Shown one piece after another: positions 16,801-23,946 of a stretch of 64,000 bases of DNA. Below the pieces are notes generated by a model that was given only the letters and a program-made list of their open reading frames with translations, did not search any database and had not been told where the DNA came from. Both the position numbers and the translations under genes were made by a program. Every line of letters begins with the position of its first letter. Position 1 is the stretch's first letter. Source of the DNA: JAVBME01 sp031552765 (GTDB lineage: Bacteria; Bacillota; Negativicutes; Acidaminococcales; JAISLQ01); contig JAVBME010000007.1 in NCBI GenBank assembly GCA_031552765.1, positions 62,001 through 126,000 on the forward strand, in the 5' to 3' direction.

Positions 16801-17654
16801 GGCGCACTATGCTGTTTTTGCCCGGCAACAACCCCGGCATGATACAAGTTGGCGGCGTCTTCGACGCCGACGCTGTGATACTAGACCTCGAAGACGCGGT
16901 GTCGCCGCTCGAGAAAGACGCCGCCCGCCTCTTAGTGGCGCGGGCGCTCAAAACAATCGATTACGGCAAAAGCGAAAAATTCGTGCGTATCAATCCCCTC
17001 TCCAGTGGCGGCGAAGCCGACATTCGGGCGATAATACCCTGCTGCCCGGACGGGTTGATGTTGCCCAAAGTGGAAAATGCGCAGGAACTCCTCCAGGAGA
17101 TAGCTTTGATAGAAAAAACCGAAGCGGCCGGCCAATCGCCGGTAAAAATCATACCGCTCATCGAAACGCCGCTCGGACTGGCAAAAGTAGCGGAAATCGC
17201 TTTCGCCCATCCGCGGATAGCGGCGCTGGCCCTCGGCGCGGAAGACTATACGGCGGCTCTTGGCGCTGTACGTACCGCCAGCGGCGGCGAGATACTCACC
17301 GCCCGCTCCCTTGTCGCCAACGCGGCGGCGGCGGCCGGCATCGACAGTATAGACACGCCTTTTACCGATGCCCAGGATGAGGATGGCCTCCTGGCCGACA
17401 CACTGACCGCCAAAAATATGGGTTTCAAGGGAAAACTTGCCATAAACCCGCGCCAGGTCGACATAATACACCAGGCCTTCGCCCCCACTGACAAAGAAAT
17501 CAACTGGGCGCAGCGCGTTGTATATGCACTGGAAGAAGCGAAAAAGCAAGGCTTGGGTGTTGTTGCCGTGGACGGCAAGATGGTGGACGCCCCCGTCGTC
17601 TTACGCGCCGAGCGTATACTCAGCCTGGCTGCACTGCCGGAGGTGAAAGCATGA
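16797..17654 (+). CDS. citE: Citrate lyase beta subunit (citryl-ACP lyase)
   Basis: 285-residue HpcH/HpaI-family subunit that cleaves citryl-ACP to acetyl-ACP and oxaloacetate. It starts at GTG 16797 after AGGAGG and overlaps citD. Conserved features: RRTMLFLPGNNPGMIQ at the N-terminus, the metal-site ILDLEDAVSPLEKD (about 30-43), the glutamate-containing IIPLIETPLGL (about 118-128) and GFKGKLAINPRQV (about 202-214). Length is typical. The stop overlaps the citF ATG (ATGA), showing tight coupling. Confidence 0.97.
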   Translation: MRRTMLFLPGNNPGMIQVGGVFDADAVILDLEDAVSPLEKDAARLLVARALKTIDYGKSEKFVRINPLSSGGEADIRAIIPCCPDGLMLPKVENAQELLQEIALIEKTEAAGQSPVKIIPLIETPLGLAKVAEIAFAHPRIAALALGAEDYTAALGAVRTASGGEILTARSLVANAAAAAGIDSIDTPFTDAQDEDGLLADTLTAKNMGFKGKLAINPRQVDIIHQAFAPTDKEINWAQRVVYALEEAKKQGLGVVAVDGKMVDAPVVLRAERILSLAALPEVKA

Positions 17655-19177
17655 GAAACTTGCCGCCCTATATCGCTGGTTACGGCCAGGTACGTCCATT
17701 TCAGGGATCTTTCGCCACGCTGCCCGACATGAACAGGCAGGCGCCTAAAGTAAAATTTGCCAAGCCGGGCGAAGGCAAAGCGCTGGCAGACATAGAAGAG
17801 GTATTTAAACGCCTTGCCGTCAAAGACGGCATGACGCTGTCCTTTCATCACCATTTCCGCAACGGCGACGGCGTCGTCAACCAGGTACTGGCAGTTGCGG
17901 CACAGCTTGGCCTGAAAGATTTGAACATCGCCCTCAGCTCGGTCTTTCCCATACACGCCCCCATGGTGGAGCATATAAAAAACGGAGTAGTCAGCGGGCT
18001 TGACACCGACTACATGACCGGACCGGTCGCTAAAGCAGTATCCGAAGGCCTGCTGGAAAAACCGGTCATCTTTCGTACGCACGGCGGCCGCGCCCGCGCC
18101 ATCGAATGCGGCCAGCTTCATATAGACGTGGCTTTCATCGCCGCGCCAGCAGCCGATACTTACGGCAACATCAGCGGGGTCGAGGGACCGGCCGCTTGCG
18201 GCTCGCTGGGCTACGCCATTCCTGACGCCGAATATGCCGACCATGTAGTAGCCGTTACCGACTGCCTGCTCCCCTACCCGCTGTCGCCTGTCTCCATAAG
18301 GCAAGACCGCGTAGACTATGTAGTAAAGGTAGCCTCTATCGGCGACCCCAAAGGCATAGTATCCGGCACGACCAAAGTTACTAAAGACCCTGTCCAGCTC
18401 AAGATCGCCTCTCTGGCCGCCAAAGCCATCGAAGCGTCAGGGCTTTTACAAGAAGGCTTTTCCTTCCAAACCGGCGCGGGCGGCGCCTCACTGGCCGTGG
18501 CTCACTATATCCGCCGGCGCATGAAAGAGCTCGCTATCACCGGCAGCTTTGCCTTGGGCGGCATTACAGGCTACCTGGTCGGCATGCTGGAAGAAGGGCT
18601 GTTCAAAAAAATACTTGATGTCCAAGGCTTTGACCTTGAAGCCATCCGCTCGCTGCGCGACAACCCCCATCATTTAGAAATAAGCGCCGGCACTTACGCC
18701 AACCCCTTCAACTCCGGCTGCGTGGTCAACCAGCTTGACTGCGTAGTACTCGGCGCCACGGAAATGGATAAAAACTTCAACGTCAACGTGCTCACCGGAT
18801 CGGATGGCCTTATTATGGGCGGCTCGGGCGGCCACAGCGACGCCGCCGCCGGCGCCAAACTGACAATCATCACCGCCAATCTCCTTCGTAGCCGACTGAC
18901 GATATTGCAGGAAAAAATACTTACAATAACCACACCAGGCGAAACTGTGGATGTCCTTGTCACTGAATACGGCATCGCGGTAAATCCGGCAAGGTCCGAT
19001 CTGCGTGATAAATTTGCCGCCGCCGGCCTGCCGCTCATACCGATAGAGGAAATGGCGGCCCTGGCGGAAAAAATAGCAGGTAAACCGCTGCCTGTCGCTA
19101 CCGGTGAAAAAATAGTGGCCATCGTAGAATACCGCGACGGAAGCGTCATAGATGTGGTACGGCAGATAAAAACCTAA
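17651..19177 (+). CDS. citF: Citrate lyase alpha subunit (citrate:acetyl-ACP transferase)
   Basis: 508-residue CoA-transferase-family subunit that swaps acetyl for citryl on the ACP arm. N-terminal LPPYIAGYGQVRPFQGSFA and the glycine-rich GLIMGGSGGHSDAAAGAKL (about 390-408) are typical of CitF. Length matches the family. It is the last gene of the citDEF arm. No oxaloacetate decarboxylase or citrate carrier follows; the closest candidate importer in the window is tctCBA, about 38 kb away. Confidence 0.97.
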   Translation: MRNLPPYIAGYGQVRPFQGSFATLPDMNRQAPKVKFAKPGEGKALADIEEVFKRLAVKDGMTLSFHHHFRNGDGVVNQVLAVAAQLGLKDLNIALSSVFPIHAPMVEHIKNGVVSGLDTDYMTGPVAKAVSEGLLEKPVIFRTHGGRARAIECGQLHIDVAFIAAPAADTYGNISGVEGPAACGSLGYAIPDAEYADHVVAVTDCLLPYPLSPVSIRQDRVDYVVKVASIGDPKGIVSGTTKVTKDPVQLKIASLAAKAIEASGLLQEGFSFQTGAGGASLAVAHYIRRRMKELAITGSFALGGITGYLVGMLEEGLFKKILDVQGFDLEAIRSLRDNPHHLEISAGTYANPFNSGCVVNQLDCVVLGATEMDKNFNVNVLTGSDGLIMGGSGGHSDAAAGAKLTIITANLLRSRLTILQEKILTITTPGETVDVLVTEYGIAVNPARSDLRDKFAAAGLPLIPIEEMAALAEKIAGKPLPVATGEKIVAIVEYRDGSVIDVVRQIKT

Positions 19178-19445
19178 AACTTTATAAGAAGAAATCTATC
19201 ATATGATCAATACACCAAAAGGCCTGCTGCCTTTATCCTACCGCCTTTTTCTTCGCTTACAACGGTGAGCGGCAGGCGCTTTGTCAGTCGGCAGAGTGCC
19301 TATGTATCAGGCTATATATAATAAATATTAGTAATCTTGATCCAATACTATTATTTACAATTATTATAAAATAAATATTATTAGCTAATTTACTTTCTGC
19401 AAATTTAATGATATACTTCCATCGAGGAATAAACATCCCTAATTG

Positions 19446-19479
19446 GCCGCTCGCCTTACTTTAGGCAGCGGCATTTTTT
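19446..19479 (+). terminator. Rho-independent terminator downstream of citF
   Basis: GCCGCT-C-GCCT pairs with AGGC-AGCGGC with one bulged base, followed by six T residues (19474-19479). It lies about 270 bases after the citF stop, so it either ends a long citDEF 3' region or a separate short transcript. Confidence 0.7.
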
Positions 19480-19582
19480 GCCATACAGCCAAAAACCTTG
19501 TTACTTCATTTTTGTGCGTAGGCAATAAAACCCCTAAACTCTCCGGGGAAAAATAGAGAGGTTTTTTGTATCAGGACAGAAA

Positions 19583-19612
19583 AAGCCTTCGAGGCAAAAA
19601 CCTCGAAGGCTT
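19583..19612 (-). terminator. Original terminator of tRNA-Arg, displaced by the element
   Basis: Perfect 12-base-pair stem (19583-19594 with 19601-19612) with a T-rich tail on the minus strand. It is 5 bases from the left attachment repeat, exactly where the terminator of the leftward tRNA-Arg gene would be if the element were absent. The intact tRNA copy now sits 7.9 kb away. Confidence 0.8.
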
Positions 19613-19616
19613 GATG

Positions 19617-19667
19617 TTTACTGGCGACCCCGGCAGGATTCGAACCTGCGACCTTTTGATTCGTAGT
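19617..19667. repeat. Left attachment repeat (attL) with tRNA-Arg 3' fragment
   Basis: 51 bases identical to 27460-27510. Read on the minus strand it is the anticodon loop, T arm and acceptor 3' strand of tRNA-Arg, including CCA, without the 5' half. This is the fragment left on the old chromosomal side after integration. Confidence 0.95.
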
Positions 19668-19938
19668 TGCTTCTGGGCGCTTAGGCGTGACTATCTGTAA
19701 TTGCTAAAACACTGGGTATTGCTGGGTATATCTGTTTTTTAAACTATCTGATGTTATCCAATTTTATCACACAAAAACCCACGAAAAACTGCCAGAAACT
19801 TGAGTAAAAACTTGACTAACCTATCTGTGTTTTAAGCGATTATTACCGAACAAGTTGCTAGTGGGCATGTAATAAAAACTTGACAGCGGCAATTCCCCAT
19901 GCCCCATTAGCGAATCTATGAGAAAGAAGGATTGAACA
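19668..19938 (+). other. Left arm of the element with recombinase and excisionase site candidates
   Basis: No gene. AAACTTGA occurs at 19796, 19808 and 19876, all in the same orientation. The right end has two more copies. CTGTTTTTTAAACT (19732-19745) and GCCAGAAACTTGA (19791-19803) are also found verbatim at the right end (27401-27414, 27382-27394). CTATCTG occurs three times (19691, 19744, 19821) only on this side. These fit integrase arm sites and excisionase sites respectively; binding is inferred. Confidence 0.6.
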
Positions 19939-20154
19939 ATGGAAAACAGATTCTTAACTCCTGAAGAAACCGCTAAATACCTGAATGTTCCAAGGTCTAA
20001 AGTATATGAATTGGTTCACGCCAAGAGCTTTCCTTCGTTGAAGATTGGTAAAAACTGGCGTGTAGACGGTACAAAACTGGATAAATGGATTGACGAACAA
20101 ATAGAATTATCAACCCCCGGCCTACTCTGCACCCCCTTAAAGCGTATCAAATAG
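19939..20154 (+). CDS. Excisionase-family helix-turn-helix protein, left copy
   Basis: 71-residue small DNA-binding protein of the MerR-like/excisionase (HTH_17) type. The core FLTPEETAKYLNV (about 5-17) forms the helix-turn-helix, followed by VYELVHAKSFPSLKIGKNWRV and WIDEQIE. A ribosome site (AGAAAGAAGG) precedes the ATG. It likely directs excision by the integrase or regulates it. It is closely similar to a second copy at 25924-26115 at the opposite end of the element. A terminator follows at 20173. Confidence 0.85.
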   Translation: MENRFLTPEETAKYLNVPRSKVYELVHAKSFPSLKIGKNWRVDGTKLDKWIDEQIELSTPGLLCTPLKRIK

Positions 20155-20172
20155 CTTCTAGATAGTTCAGCA

Positions 20173-20201
20173 CTCAGGGATTAACCTTGAGGGCCTTTTT
20201 T
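20173..20201 (+). terminator. Rho-independent terminator after the left excisionase gene
   Basis: CTCAGGG (20173-20179) pairs with CCTTGAG (20185-20191) with one G-T pair, followed by GGCC and six T residues. Confidence 0.7.
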
Positions 20202-20239
20202 GTTGAAAAATTGTGAGAGGGGATTTATAGATTTAAACT

Positions 20240-21022
20240 TCAGCCTACTTCCCCCGTGGCCCCCTGCTTATATGTTTTGTTTATGTAAATATCAATATTC
20301 TGTGGTACAGAAGCTGATGCCAACATTTTGCCAAAATCTGTAAGTTGGATAATGTTATTAATATAAACTCCCGTTTGTTGCCCGTTTGCGTATATGGATT
20401 CTTGGTTGCCATCCTGCCATATTCCGGCGATATTCAAACTGTTTAAGTGGTTCATATACAGGAAAAAATTCTCGGGAATAAACAGGCTCGTAATTGGAAA
20501 GCTATTTGTTACCACTTCCGGCGAAGTAAATAGGTTTGTATCAGAGTTAAATGCTGCATGTTGTCGTAATTTGTAATTTGTATTATTCAAAAAATATATG
20601 ATAATTGCTTCATCAGGAGAAAGTTGGTTTATTATATTTGCAAAAGCTGGATGAGCTTGATTTATTCTATTTTTATCTAAAGAGGTTATAAAAAGATTTG
20701 AAAGCATGTCATATACAATGCTGTCTTCATCTTGAAATTTCATGCCATCAAGAATAGGTCCCACGATAGGAAGCTGTGGTTCTAAACTTGATGTTATGTC
20801 AACATGAACCAGAGATTTTTTCAAAAAAGCATCGAACTTATCTCTTGCAAAAGCACACAAATCAATAGGAAAGCCTATTAATCTTGCTGCTTTAACAATA
20901 TTTCTACCCCAATCGCCCAATTCACGCAAGACTGGACTTCCTGCGTCCTCATAAATCTTTTCAACTACCTTGGCATTAATATCCACCTTGACTATATTTG
21001 TTTCTATTTTTGAGTCATCCAT
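20240..21022 (-). CDS. Abi-alpha (DUF4393) family protein, candidate phage-defence cargo
   Basis: 260-residue protein whose central part fits the Abi-alpha/DUF4393 family: a helical lead (GDWGRNIVKAARLIGFPID, about 38-56), then LPIVGPILDGMKFQDEDSIVYD and HPAFANIINQLSPDEAIIIYFL (about 125-147). Family members are associated with abortive infection and are found on mobile elements; the mechanism is not established. There is no signal peptide. It is transcribed against the rest of the element as a single gene, typical of cargo. The 314 bases upstream (21023-21336) are AT-rich and hold divergent promoters. Family membership is by recognition, and the defence role is inferred. Confidence 0.7.
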   Translation of the reverse strand: MDDSKIETNIVKVDINAKVVEKIYEDAGSPVLRELGDWGRNIVKAARLIGFPIDLCAFARDKFDAFLKKSLVHVDITSSLEPQLPIVGPILDGMKFQDEDSIVYDMLSNLFITSLDKNRINQAHPAFANIINQLSPDEAIIIYFLNNTNYKLRQHAAFNSDTNLFTSPEVVTNSFPITSLFIPENFFLYMNHLNSLNIAGIWQDGNQESIYANGQQTGVYINNIIQLTDFGKMLASASVPQNIDIYINKTYKQGATGEVG

Positions 21023-21263
21023 TATTCTTTCTCTCTTTCATGTGATATTCTCAAAACAAGGAAAGGAGTATGTTTCTAAATACTTCAACAAAAAAATATC
21101 GAAGTGAGTCATTTAATATAATTATTATACCATAATTAATTATCGAACATCTGCTAATCTAAATCATGCCCTAAATTTACACTTAAAAAGGCCAAAAAAG
21201 CTGTTAATTTAGAATAATTCTTGCCTTTATTTAACTTTTTGTAGATAAATTAAAGAATCTATA

Positions 21264-21293
21264 TTGACAAATATTACCCCTTTCTGTTATTGT
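21264..21293 (+). promoter_or_regulatory. Probable promoter of the serine recombinase gene
   Basis: Consensus -35 TTGACA (21264-21269) with a 17- or 18-base spacer to TTATTG or TATTGT (to 21293), the latter having an upstream TG. The transcript leader is about 40 bases and carries GAGAGGGGG just before the ATG at 21337. The rest of 21023-21336 is AT-rich with nothing else recognised. Confidence 0.45.
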
Positions 21294-21336
21294 CTTACCA
21301 AGAGAAAAGACAGTTATAGAGAGGGGGTATTTTTTT

Positions 21337-21930
21337 ATGGTTAAAAAGACCAAAGCCTACCAAGGGAAAAACATAGCTTATGTCCGGGTATCCACCATAG
21401 AACAAAATGAAGAACGCCAGCTAGAGGCCCTCAAGCCGTACTCTATCGAGAAGATGTTCATTGAGAAGACCAGCGGTAAATCCATAGACCGTCCCAAGCT
21501 GCAAGAGCTTCTTGAGTTTGTCCGTGAGGGAGATAATGTCTATATAGAATCCTTCAGCCGCCTTGCGCGTGATACTAGAGACCTTCTGAATCTCCTTGAG
21601 GCCTTCTCTGGTAAAGGCGTAGGGGTTATCAGTCTTAAAGAGAATATCAATACAACAAGTGCCAGCGGTAAGCTCATGATTACTCTTATCGGCGCTGTGG
21701 CTACCTTTGAGCGGGATATTATGCTAGAGAGGCAACGAGAGGGCATAGCCTTAGCGAAAGCTCAAGGAAAGTACAAAGGGAGAGTTCCTAAGGTACTACC
21801 GGGGGACTTTGATAAAATCTATAATCAATATATGTCCAGGGAAATAACTAAGTCGAAAATGGCTGAACTATGCGGTGTCTCAAGGCCTGTTATGGATAGG
21901 CTTTTGGGGGAATATAGGGAAACACTGTAG
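21337..21930 (+). CDS. Small serine recombinase (resolvase/invertase family)
   Basis: 197-residue resolvase-type recombinase. The nucleophile is the serine of AYVRVSTIEQNEERQ (about residue 18); SRLARDTRDL (about 75) and MITLIGAVATFERDIMLERQREGI (about 110-133) complete the catalytic domain. A C-terminal helix-turn-helix follows (KSKMAELCGVSRPVMDRLL, about 172-190). Length is normal. An 8-base-pair hairpin (21951-21958 with 21964-21971) follows the stop codon. It stands directly before the paired-repeat block, which could be its DNA target; this link is only positional. Confidence 0.92.
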   Translation: MVKKTKAYQGKNIAYVRVSTIEQNEERQLEALKPYSIEKMFIEKTSGKSIDRPKLQELLEFVREGDNVYIESFSRLARDTRDLLNLLEAFSGKGVGVISLKENINTTSASGKLMITLIGAVATFERDIMLERQREGIALAKAQGKYKGRVPKVLPGDFDKIYNQYMSREITKSKMAELCGVSRPVMDRLLGEYRETL

Positions 21931-22027
21931 ACACAGCGGGGCTTAATCCCAACTGTAGAATTACTACAGTTCAAAAGCCTTTAAAGGGAGGAGTGAAACG
22001 CTACTTCCTTTTCTTTATTTAATAATA

Positions 22028-22090
22028 GTAAGTTGTCTTAATTGAGGCACATATATCACAAGTGCCGTATTGAGGCACATACTAGAGAGA
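22028..22090 (+). repeat. Paired-repeat unit 1
   Basis: 63 bases, from GTAAG to AGAGAGA. The 13-mer ATTGAGGCACATA occurs at 22041 and again at 22069, 28 bases apart. Between them is TATCAC plus a variable stretch. In this unit only, GTGCC/GGCAC could also form a local stem. Confidence 0.9.
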
Positions 22091-22127
22091 TAAAAGTTTT
22101 TTGGCACCAAGGCCACGCTCTTTAAAA

Positions 22128-22190
22128 GTAAGCCGTCTTAATTGTCCCACATATATCACTCGCCTCTTATTGTCCCACATACCAGAGAGA
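22128..22190 (+). repeat. Paired-repeat unit 2
   Basis: 63 bases with the same frame as unit 1. The 13-mer is ATTGTCCCACATA, at 22141 and 22169, 28 bases apart and identical. It ends CCAGAGAGA. Confidence 0.9.
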
Positions 22191-22195
22191 AAAAC

Positions 22196-22449
22196 TGAAG
22201 ACACACCTCAAGATAACCACGAGGCTTCTTTGGACTTCGTCTCGTGAGGTAATGAAACGTTACCCCATAAGTAAGTAAAGGGGGCGGTGAAATGGCGTAC
22301 CCTTTGGTAACATCGGGAAACGCGAGGTTACGGAATAAGGCCTAAGTAGGGCCTATGCACCGCTTCAGTGCATACCGCTTTACCTACCCGAACAAAACAT
22401 TCTGTAAGGGTAAACCGCATGACCACTGCGAAACGAAGGTGTCATCTTG
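22196..22449 (+). other. Hairpin array between repeat units 2 and 3
   Basis: Successive short inverted repeats: CACGAG/CTCGTG, GGTAATG/CGTTACC with a three-base loop, GTAAC/GTTAC, AGGCC/GGCCT, ATGCAC/GTGCAT, TTTACC/GGTAAA and CGCA/TGCG. No open frame explains the stretch. It could be a folded RNA or a structured DNA locus; conservation would decide. Confidence 0.55.
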
Positions 22450-22512
22450 GTAAGCACCCTTAATTGTGCCACGTATATCACTTACCCCTTATTGTGCCAC
22501 GTACCAGAGAGA
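22450..22512 (+). repeat. Paired-repeat unit 3
   Basis: 63 bases. The 13-mer is ATTGTGCCACGTA at 22463 and 22491, 28 bases apart and identical, with the unit-specific G in CGTA present in both copies. Confidence 0.9.
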
Positions 22513-22591
22513 AGGAGCAAACACAACCCCCTCGCAAGGGCACGAACATTTTGTTCACCCCTATAAAACTGTTGTGCCGCTGTGAAAGGTG

Positions 22592-22626
22592 GCGTCATCT
22601 TCTAATTGGCGAACATACAAGAGAGA
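22592..22626 (+). repeat. Collapsed half unit
   Basis: CTAATTGGCGAACATACAAG followed by AGAGA contains one 13-mer only. Its left flank (TAATTG) matches the first copy of a full unit and its right flank (ACATAC-AAGAGAGA) matches the second copy, as expected if a unit lost 28 bases by recombination or slippage between its two direct repeats. Confidence 0.65.
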
Positions 22627-22640
22627 TAAATTTTAAATTA

Positions 22641-22703
22641 GTAAGCACTCTTAATTGTCCCATATAAAACACTTCCCTCTTATTGTCCCATATACCAGAG
22701 AGA
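22641..22703 (+). repeat. Paired-repeat unit 4
   Basis: 63 bases. The 13-mer is ATTGTCCCATATA at 22654 and 22682, 28 bases apart and identical; the C-to-T change at position 10 occurs in both copies. The inner spacer begins AAACAC instead of TATCAC. Confidence 0.9.
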
Positions 22704-23077
22704 TATATTGATTCTACCCTGCGTTTAACGCAGAGTAATCCAAAAGGAAGCCTTCAGCATCACCAAGAATATTACTCTCTTTATCAGAGGCTTCTCTTGG
22801 CAACCTGAAGAACACCTTTATTACCCTCTAATTGCCTTTCAGAGCCTTTTATATTTGTCTTTGATAGTCTGATACCAATTCAATAATTTAGACGGCTTAA
22901 ATCGAAAGCTACAAGGTGATTAATTAAGGTAATCTTGAAATAGCCCACGGTTGAGCCTTATTTGCCTGCTCTCAAGGAGAGTCTTAAGAATCCCTTGTGG
23001 TCTGGCCTTTCAGTGTTTTCTATATAATAATTAAATTATGGTATCACTTACAGGAGAACCTGTTTTGAGCCAAGAGG

Positions 23078-23137
23078 AAAGCCTTCAGTTGTTCTAAAGA
23101 AGTAAACTTTAGAGTGGCTGAAGGCTTTTTCTTTTTC
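23078..23137 (+). terminator. Long Rho-independent terminator in the non-coding block
   Basis: AAAGCCTTCAG (23078-23088) pairs with CTGAAGGCTTT (23118-23128); an inner CTAAAG/CTTTAG stem closes the loop; TTTTTCTTTTT follows. It would end any rightward transcript through the repeat block. Confidence 0.85.
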
Positions 23138-23569
23138 TATCTACAGTATAGATTATAATAGCCAGTCCCCAATGTTCAAGAAGACGCAGAGGCAGCCCCC
23201 AGTATGTTCATTTGTAAATCATAAGTGTATCATCAGGTGAAGAAAGACCTTTCAGAGCTTCGCTCTTTACCAGTGCTATGCGCTTCGGTGGTCAACTGAT
23301 AGTGGCCTGTTGTATAGCCCTTAGTCAGGCCTTTTGTTAATCCAGTGGTATTATGTTAGCGGAGCTATGCTCCTAAGCCCTGCGCCAGCGTTACACGCTT
23401 CGGGGGTAAGCCTCTGGGAGTTCTAAAAGAGAATCTAAGGTTGAGAACAGGTGGAACTTATGGAAAAAAAATGGTGGGGGCTTTGGTGGCTTGGAGTGGC
23501 TCTGGGTGTGACTGAAGGAGTACCTTGGCGAACTATATATTAGTTTACACACAGAAAGTAATTATTTAC

Positions 23570-23613
23570 TTGACTTCTGTCATGACGTAATTTATACTTT
23601 TGTCATGACGTAA
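23570..23613 (+). promoter_or_regulatory. Promoter with two operator copies before the ribbon-helix-helix gene
   Basis: TTGACT (23570-23575), 17-base spacer, TATACT (23593-23598). TGTCATGACGTAA occurs at 23578-23590 inside the spacer and again at 23601-23613 at the expected transcription start, 23 bases apart; each copy contains the palindrome GTCATGAC. The layout is that of autorepression by the small DNA-binding protein encoded next. Confidence 0.8.
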
Positions 23614-23634
23614 AGCGAGGAGGTGATAGTAAAA

Positions 23635-23820
23635 ATGTCACCACGTACAGGGAGGCCCACAGATAACCCTAAGAATATCAAATTACAGATACGAATATCC
23701 CAAGACACCGCAGAGCGGCTAAACGATTGCGCAGACAAATTGAAGGCTACTAAGACGGAAGTTATTGAAAAGGGTATTAATCTGGTCAAGGCTGAACTGG
23801 ACAAACAGGAAAAGAAATAG
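23635..23820 (+). CDS. Ribbon-helix-helix (CopG/Arc-type) repressor
   Basis: 61-residue basic protein. The beta-strand KLQIRISQD (about 16-24) followed by helices TAERLNDCADKLKAT and KTEVIEKGINLVKAEL is the ribbon-helix-helix pattern. The chosen start is ATG 23635; AGGAGG at 23618-23623 lies 11 bases upstream, and an in-frame GTG at 23623 lies inside that site. It probably binds the two TGTCATGACGTAA operators just upstream and represses its own promoter, perhaps also copy number or transfer functions. An AGAAGAAGC/GCTTCTTC hairpin follows the gene. Confidence 0.85.
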   Translation: MSPRTGRPTDNPKNIKLQIRISQDTAERLNDCADKLKATKTEVIEKGINLVKAELDKQEKK

Positions 23821-23946
23821 AAGAAGCCGCCCTTCCCCGTTACAAGTTGAGCAGCTTCTTCCTAAACAAGGCTTTCGCCTATGAAATATTTTATCATGGG
23901 CATAGCCTTTCAGCAATCTTAAGAATTTAAAGGAGTGAAAGGTTAC

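Larger units (their letters stand above)
19178..19616 (+). other. Gene-free stretch between citF and the integrated element
   Basis: No convincing gene is seen in these 439 bases. About 19320-19420 is very AT-rich. A terminator-like hairpin lies at 19446-19479, and a second weaker one (AAAACC near 19527 with GGTTTT near 19560, CTCT with AGAG inside) is followed by T residues. The displaced tRNA terminator is at 19583-19612. A small transcript ending at 19479 is possible, but no promoter was pinned down. Confidence 0.5.
21931..23634 (+). other. 1.7-kb gene-free, hairpin-rich block with paired direct repeats
   Basis: More than a fifth of the element encodes no credible protein. It contains four 63-base repeat units and one half unit (22028-22703), an array of short hairpins (22196-22449), a nested hairpin at 22752-22810 (CTTCAG/CTGAAG outside CCAAGA/TCTTGG), a strong terminator (23078-23137) and another hairpin cluster (about 23255-23410, e.g. 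AGAGC/GCTCT, GGAGC/GCTCC, GGCCTG/CAGGCC). The density of structure suggests an RNA or a replication/recombination locus. I do not recognise it. Confidence 0.75.

Noticed and set aside
17246..18304. Minus-strand open frame of 352 codons across citE and citF
   Set aside because: It lies opposite two well-conserved subunits; no recognisable domain.
22464..22667. Plus-strand frame of 67 codons within the repeat block
   Set aside because: It runs through repeat units 3 and part of 4, has no ribosome site, and corresponding frames are not open in units 1 and 2.
22028..22703. CRISPR array
   Set aside because: Units are 63 bases, unevenly spaced (about 37 to 260 bases between), with internal paired repeats instead of uniform repeats and unique spacers; there are no cas genes.
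22028..22703. Type III toxin-antitoxin RNA repeats (ToxIN type)
   Set aside because: Repeats are not contiguous, no ToxN-like gene follows, and the spacing is irregular. The idea of plasmid iterons remains open but no known Rep protein was seen.
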